DNA of 10,557 bases from NCBI GenBank assembly GCA_037444775.1, contig JBBILU010000037.1, positions 1-10,557 on the forward strand. The letters are read 5' to 3'. This DNA is from JBBILU01 sp037444775 (GTDB taxonomy: Bacteria; Patescibacteriota; Gracilibacteria; BD1-5; UBA6164). A model generated the notes under the pieces. It made no database searches, was not told the origin of the DNA, and saw only the letters and a list, made by a program, of their open reading frames with translations. Within the stretch, counting starts at the first letter, position 1. Each line of letters begins with the position of its first letter. The translations under genes and the position numbers were made by a program. Shown here in pieces: positions 8,230-10,557 of this stretch.

Positions 8230-8571
8230 TTATTTTTTATTTATTTTAATGTTTTCTATAAACCTAATTTTTTCATCCAAATCTTCTTCATAAAATATTT
8301 CAAGCATAAAACTTTTAAGAAAAATTTTCACAGATTTTTGTCGATCTTCATAAAGTTTATATCAAAAAATTGTTTCTTTAGAAAGTTTATCAGAAATTAA
8401 GCAAGAAATTTCTTTTTCTATTTCATTTCATTTTTTTATGTAGCAAGAAATAATTTCGTCTACTCATATTATTCAAGTATCAAAATATAAATTTTTGTAA
8501 ATATTTTTGTATCCAATAATAAAATTTGCAATTATTTCTCTAGATAATCAAGTATATTCTATTTTATACAT
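8230..8571 (-). CDS. Array protein B1 (113 aa), tentative RelE/ParE-like
   Basis: Last gene of the minus-strand array. It aligns without gaps to B2-B4, all 113 aa. The N-terminal 60 or so residues differ from the other copies but keep Tyr21, Leu28-Tyr29, Asp31 and Gly33 (YKNIYKNLYFDTG). The C-terminal 46 residues (ETIFGYKLYEDRQKS to the end) are nearly the same in all copies. The C-terminal pattern, alternating hydrophobic strands ending in RFIENIKINKK, loosely resembles the beta-sheet of RelE/ParE toxins; I see no decisive catalytic motif. It starts inside the end of A1 with an 8-nt overlap. This copy is the most divergent at DNA level, with Arg (CGA) at residue 77 where the others have a TGA Gly, and AAT for AGT near the stop. 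Confidence 0.7.
8248..8385. repeat. Array repeat, terminal half-copy (J0)
   Basis: This holds only the B-3' half of the repeated block found at the other junctions, with more substitutions than the internal copies. The A-5' half is missing: the sequence passes instead into the palindrome and murG. It marks the downstream end of the array. Edges are approximate. Confidence 0.75.
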
Positions 8572-8743
8572 ATACTATTTCTTTATTATTAACTTTTTTG
8601 ATTCTTATAGAATCTTTTGAAATTATTTCTTCTCTTAGTTTTTCAGCACTTTCTAATATTTTTGTTTTCACATAATTTTTAGTTTCTTCAGAACTATAAT
8701 AAACTTTTATACTTCAATCTGGCATTTTTCTATTGTAAGGCAT
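8564..8743 (-). CDS. Array protein A1 (59 aa), possible antitoxin partner
   Basis: It begins with the constant MPYNRKMPDGSIKVYY shared by the array; the Gly is TGA. After residue 16 it diverges fully (SSEETKNYVKTKILES and on), a charged, probably helical tail ending in VYV. Its stop TAA is contained in the start of B1 (8-nt overlap), implying coupled translation. A small upstream partner with a common N-terminus and a variable C-terminus fits an antitoxin that binds its own toxin through the C-terminus. That role is inferred from arrangement only; I recognise no DNA-binding motif. Confidence 0.65.
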
Positions 8744-8921
8744 AATTTTTTGATTAAATTATAAATTATTTTTTACTAATTTTAATGTTTTCTATAAATC
8801 TAATTTTTTCATCCAAATCTTCTTCATAAAATATTTCAAGCATAAAACTTTTAAGAAAAATTTTCACAGATTTTTGTCAATCTTCATAAAGTTTGTATCA
8901 AAAGATTGTTTCTTCTGAAAG
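8695..8921. repeat. Array repeat J1
   Basis: About 225 bp nearly identical to J2-J4. Read on the minus strand it covers the last 46 or so codons of B2, the 22-bp intergenic gap, and the first 16 codons of A1. Near-identity extends through the non-coding gap and silent positions, which points to recent duplication or gene conversion. Edges are approximate. Confidence 0.85.
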
Positions 8922-9107
8922 TTTTTTGTAAATTTCATTTATCACAGATTCTTCCATTTGATTGGCAGTTTTATGATATGCTTCATATAATATTTCTTCT
9001 TCAATTATTCAAGTATCAGAATATAAACTTTTGAAGACATTTTTATATGATGTGAAAAATTTAGAAAGTTTTTGATAAAATACTTCTTCAATAATTACTT
9101 TAAGCAT
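8766..9107 (-). CDS. Array protein B2 (113 aa), tentative RelE/ParE-like
   Basis: Gapless homologue of B1, B3 and B4. The variable N-terminal part carries YKNVFKSLYSDTGIIEEE (21-38). From about residue 63 (LSEETIFGYKLYEDGQKS) it enters the constant C-terminal part. Of two in-frame ATGs, the inner one at 9107 is chosen because it gives exactly 113 aa and the same 8-nt overlap with A2 as in the other modules; the one at 9113 would add only Met-Phe. Function is unknown. A toxin of the RelE/ParE fold is possible from size, gene order and the strand pattern of the C-terminal half. Confidence covers the gene, not that role. Confidence 0.72.
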
Positions 9108-9279
9108 AAACATACTCTTTATAAATTATAACTTGTTCTTTTTTTAATTTTTCTTCTTTAATTTCATGTAATAAATCATTAGCATTTTTATCAATACATT
9201 CTTTTAACATTATATCCATTTCTTCAATAGTATAATAAACTTTTATACTTCAATCTGGCATTTTTCTATTGTAAGGCAT
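9100..9279 (-). CDS. Array protein A2 (59 aa), possible antitoxin partner
   Basis: Constant start MPYNRKMPDGSIKVYY, then TIEEMDIMLKECIDKNANDL and a Lys/Glu-rich helical tail ending in YKEYVYA. TIEEMD and the Lys/Glu tail are close to those of A3, whereas A1 and A4 differ, so A2 and A3 are the nearest pair in the array. Its TAA lies within the start of B2. It begins 23 bp after the stop of B3, with TATAAT in that gap. Function is unknown; a labile partner or antitoxin for B2 is inferred. Confidence 0.65.
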
Positions 9280-9450
9280 AACTTTTTTGATTAAATTATA
9301 AATTATTTTTTACTAATTTTAATGTTTTCTATAAATCTAATTTTTTCATCCAAATCTTCTTCATAAAATATTTCAAGCATAAAACTTTTAAGAAAAATTT
9401 TCACAGATTTTTGTCAATCTCCATAAAGCTTGTATCAAAAAATTGTTTCT
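9231..9450. repeat. Array repeat J2
   Basis: Repeat block covering the 3' end of B3, the gap and the 5' end of A2 on the minus strand. It differs from J1 by a few substitutions and a one-base change in the length of the T-run beside the A start. The minus-strand gap contains TATAAT (9295-9300), repeated at every internal junction. Edges are approximate. Confidence 0.85.
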
Positions 9451-9644
9451 ATGGAAAAAGTATCATCAATTTCAGCAAGAATAAAGTTTTTCATCTGTTT
9501 AGCACTTTTTTCATAGGTTTCAAAAAGTAGCTCTTCATTAATTATTCAAGTATCGGAATATAAACTTTTGAAAATTCTTGTATAGGAAAGAAGAAAGTCA
9601 TCTAATTTATCACGAAATCTGTTTTTGATAATGATTTTAAACAT
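9303..9644 (-). CDS. Array protein B3 (113 aa), tentative RelE/ParE-like
   Basis: Gapless homologue of the other B proteins. The N-terminus MFKIIIKNRFRDKLDDF leads to YTRIFKSLYSDTGIINEE (21-38) and an acidic/basic helix; the constant part begins at about ETIFGYKLYGDGQKS. Among the copies, B2 and B3 share the most in the variable half (FKSLYSDTGII is common to both), matching the closeness of A2 and A3. It has Gly at residue 75 (GGA), as B4 does, where B1, B2 and B5 have Glu. It overlaps A3 by 8 nt. Function is unknown; the toxin-like reading is inference. Confidence 0.72.
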
Positions 9645-9819
9645 AAACCAATTCTTTATAAATTACAGGTATTTTTTCTTTTTTTGCTTTTTCTTCTTTT
9701 ATTTCTTTTATCAAGTTTTCTCAATGTTTTTTGATGCATTCATCTAACATTTTATCCATTTCTTGTATAGTGTAATAAATTTCTATACTTCAATCTGGCA
9801 TTTTTCTATTGTAAGACAT
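9637..9819 (-). CDS. Array protein A3 (60 aa), possible antitoxin partner
   Basis: It starts MSYNRKMPDGSIEIYY, a slightly changed form of the constant N-terminus (Ser for Pro at 2, Glu-Ile for Lys-Val at 13-14). It continues TIQEMDKMLDECIKKHGENL with a Lys/Glu-rich tail ending in YKELVYV. It is the only complete A gene with substitutions in the constant start. Its stop overlaps the start of B3 by 8 nt and its start is 23 bp after the stop of B4. The partner role is inferred. Confidence 0.65.
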
Positions 9820-9999
9820 AACTTTTTTGATTAAATTATAAATTATTTTTTACTAATTTTAATGTTTTCTATAAATCTAATTTTTTCATCCAAATCTTCT
9901 TCATAAAATATTTCAAGCATAAAACTTTTAAGAAAAATTTTCACAGATTTTTGTCAATCTCCATAAAGTTTGTATCAAAAGATTGTTTCTTCTGAAAGC
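9771..9999. repeat. Array repeat J3
   Basis: Repeat block covering the 3' end of B4, the gap and the 5' end of A3 on the minus strand. The A-side half carries more changes than J1, J2 and J4 (GACAT for GGCAT at the A start, and two bases in the codons for residues 13-14), while the B-side half stays nearly identical. Edges are approximate. Confidence 0.85.
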
Positions 10000-10184
10000 T
10001 TTTCGTGGATTTGAATTTTTATATTTTCTCTTAATTCATCTCATTTATCCATATATTCAGCAATAAATTGATATTCATTATCAAGTCAGGAATCATAATA
10101 CAATCTTATGAAAATATTTTTATAAGATTCAGCAAAACTTATTATTTTTATTTCTGCTATTGGAGAATAGATTAGTTTAAACAT
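9843..10184 (-). CDS. Array protein B4 (113 aa), tentative RelE/ParE-like
   Basis: The most divergent N-terminal half of the set: MFKLIYSPIAEIKIISFAES, then YKNIFIRLYYDSGLDNEYQ (21-39). It still keeps Tyr21, Leu28-Tyr29, Asp31 and Gly33 and aligns without gaps. The last 46 residues match B3 and are encoded by nearly identical DNA. The sharp contrast between halves suggests that the C-terminal half is homogenised between copies while the N-terminal half evolves freely. It overlaps A4 by 8 nt (ATGTTTAA). Function is unknown; possible toxin-like protein. Confidence 0.72.
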
Positions 10185-10359
10185 ATTGTAAAACTTTTAC
10201 TTCATTTAATTTATTTTGATTTAACTTTTTAGAGTTTCTGATTTCATCTAACATCTCTACAGCTTTTTCTTTCCATATTTTATCAAAAAGTTCATAAAAT
10301 TCATCTTCTGTATGATAAACTTTTATACTTCAATCTGGCATTTTTCTATTGTAAGGCAT
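10177..10359 (-). CDS. Array protein A4 (60 aa), possible antitoxin partner
   Basis: Constant MPYNRKMPDGSIKVY, then HTEDEFYELFDKIWKEKAVE and a charged tail ending in VLQYV. This C-terminal part is unlike those of A1-A3, matching the equally unusual N-terminal half of B4 next to it. That parallel divergence of adjacent A and B parts is what cognate binding partners would show. The start is 22 bp after the stop of B5. Function is unknown. Confidence 0.65.
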
Positions 10360-10538
10360 AATTTTTTGATTAAATTATAAATTATTTTTTACTAATTTTA
10401 ATGTTTTCTATAAATCTAATTTTTTCATCCAAATCTTCTTCATAAAATATTTCAAGCATAAAACTTTTAAGAAAAATTTTCACAGATTTTTGTCAATCTT
10501 CGTAAAGCTTGTATCAAAAAATTGTTTCTTCTGAAAGT
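10311..10538. repeat. Array repeat J4
   Basis: Repeat block covering the 3' end of B5, the gap and the 5' end of A4 on the minus strand. It is nearly identical to J1 and shows that the array continues past the window. Edges are approximate. Confidence 0.85.
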
Positions 10539-10557
10539 TTTTCGTAAATTTGCTTTC
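10382..10557 (-). CDS. Array protein B5, C-terminal part only
   Basis: Cut by the window edge; about 57 residues plus the stop are visible. They begin KQIYEKLSEETIFGYKLYEDGQKS and continue through the constant C-terminal part to SKK. The short part of the variable half that is visible (KQIYEKLSEE) resembles B2 and B4. An A5 gene is expected just beyond the edge. Function as for the other B proteins. Confidence 0.7.

Noticed and set aside
9108..9113. Upstream ATG for B2
   Set aside because: It would add two residues and break the 8-nt overlap and 113-aa length shared by B1, B3 and B4.
8230..10557. CRISPR-like reading of the repeat array
   Set aside because: The repeats are about 225 bp and the variable parts about 315 bp and coding, far outside CRISPR dimensions, and no cas genes are present.

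Overview
Organism and code. The window is very A+T-rich. Its long reading frames stay open only if in-frame TGA is read as an amino acid, and every one of them ends in TAA or TAG. The TGA codons fall on glycines that are invariant in known families: the GGTGGH loop of MurG, the GGEP loop of a radical SAM enzyme, and the DPGY and PIPG motifs of an RsmI-like methylase. This is genetic code 25 (UGA = Gly), known from the candidate phyla Gracilibacteria and Absconditabacteria (SR1). All products below use that code. On the minus strand the codon appears as 'tca' in the printed sequence.

Layout. (1) 1-320: A+T-rich non-coding DNA with one clear hairpin and a weak promoter candidate. (2) 321-7007, plus strand: a compact, operon-like cluster. 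It encodes a nitrogenase component-1-like protein, then a gene-poor stretch of about 390 bp with broken reading frames. After that come an RsmI-like tetrapyrrole-methylase-family protein, a TPR/radical SAM protein, a small TPR lipoprotein and two more radical SAM proteins. All three radical SAM proteins share a cysteine-rich C-terminal module. (3) 7008-7114: A+T-rich convergent gap. (4) 7115-8161, minus strand: murG. (5) 8172-8204: an isolated G+C-rich palindrome next to murG. (6) 8230-10557, minus strand: a tandem array of two-gene modules with a period of about 538 bp. Four modules are complete and a fifth is cut by the window edge.

How the parts may work together. A nitrogenase-fold protein grouped with several radical SAM enzymes suggests an undescribed cofactor, tetrapyrrole-like or peptide modification pathway. 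No NifH-like reductase and no second component-1 subunit lies in the window. Each array module encodes a protein of 59-60 aa (A) overlapping by exactly 8 nt the start of a 113-aa protein (B). The N-terminus of A and the C-terminus of B are nearly identical between copies, while the C-terminus of A and the N-terminus of B diverge. This looks like a serially duplicated toxin-antitoxin-like locus in which the probable interaction surfaces have diversified. That reading is inference; B has only a loose resemblance to RelE/ParE toxins.
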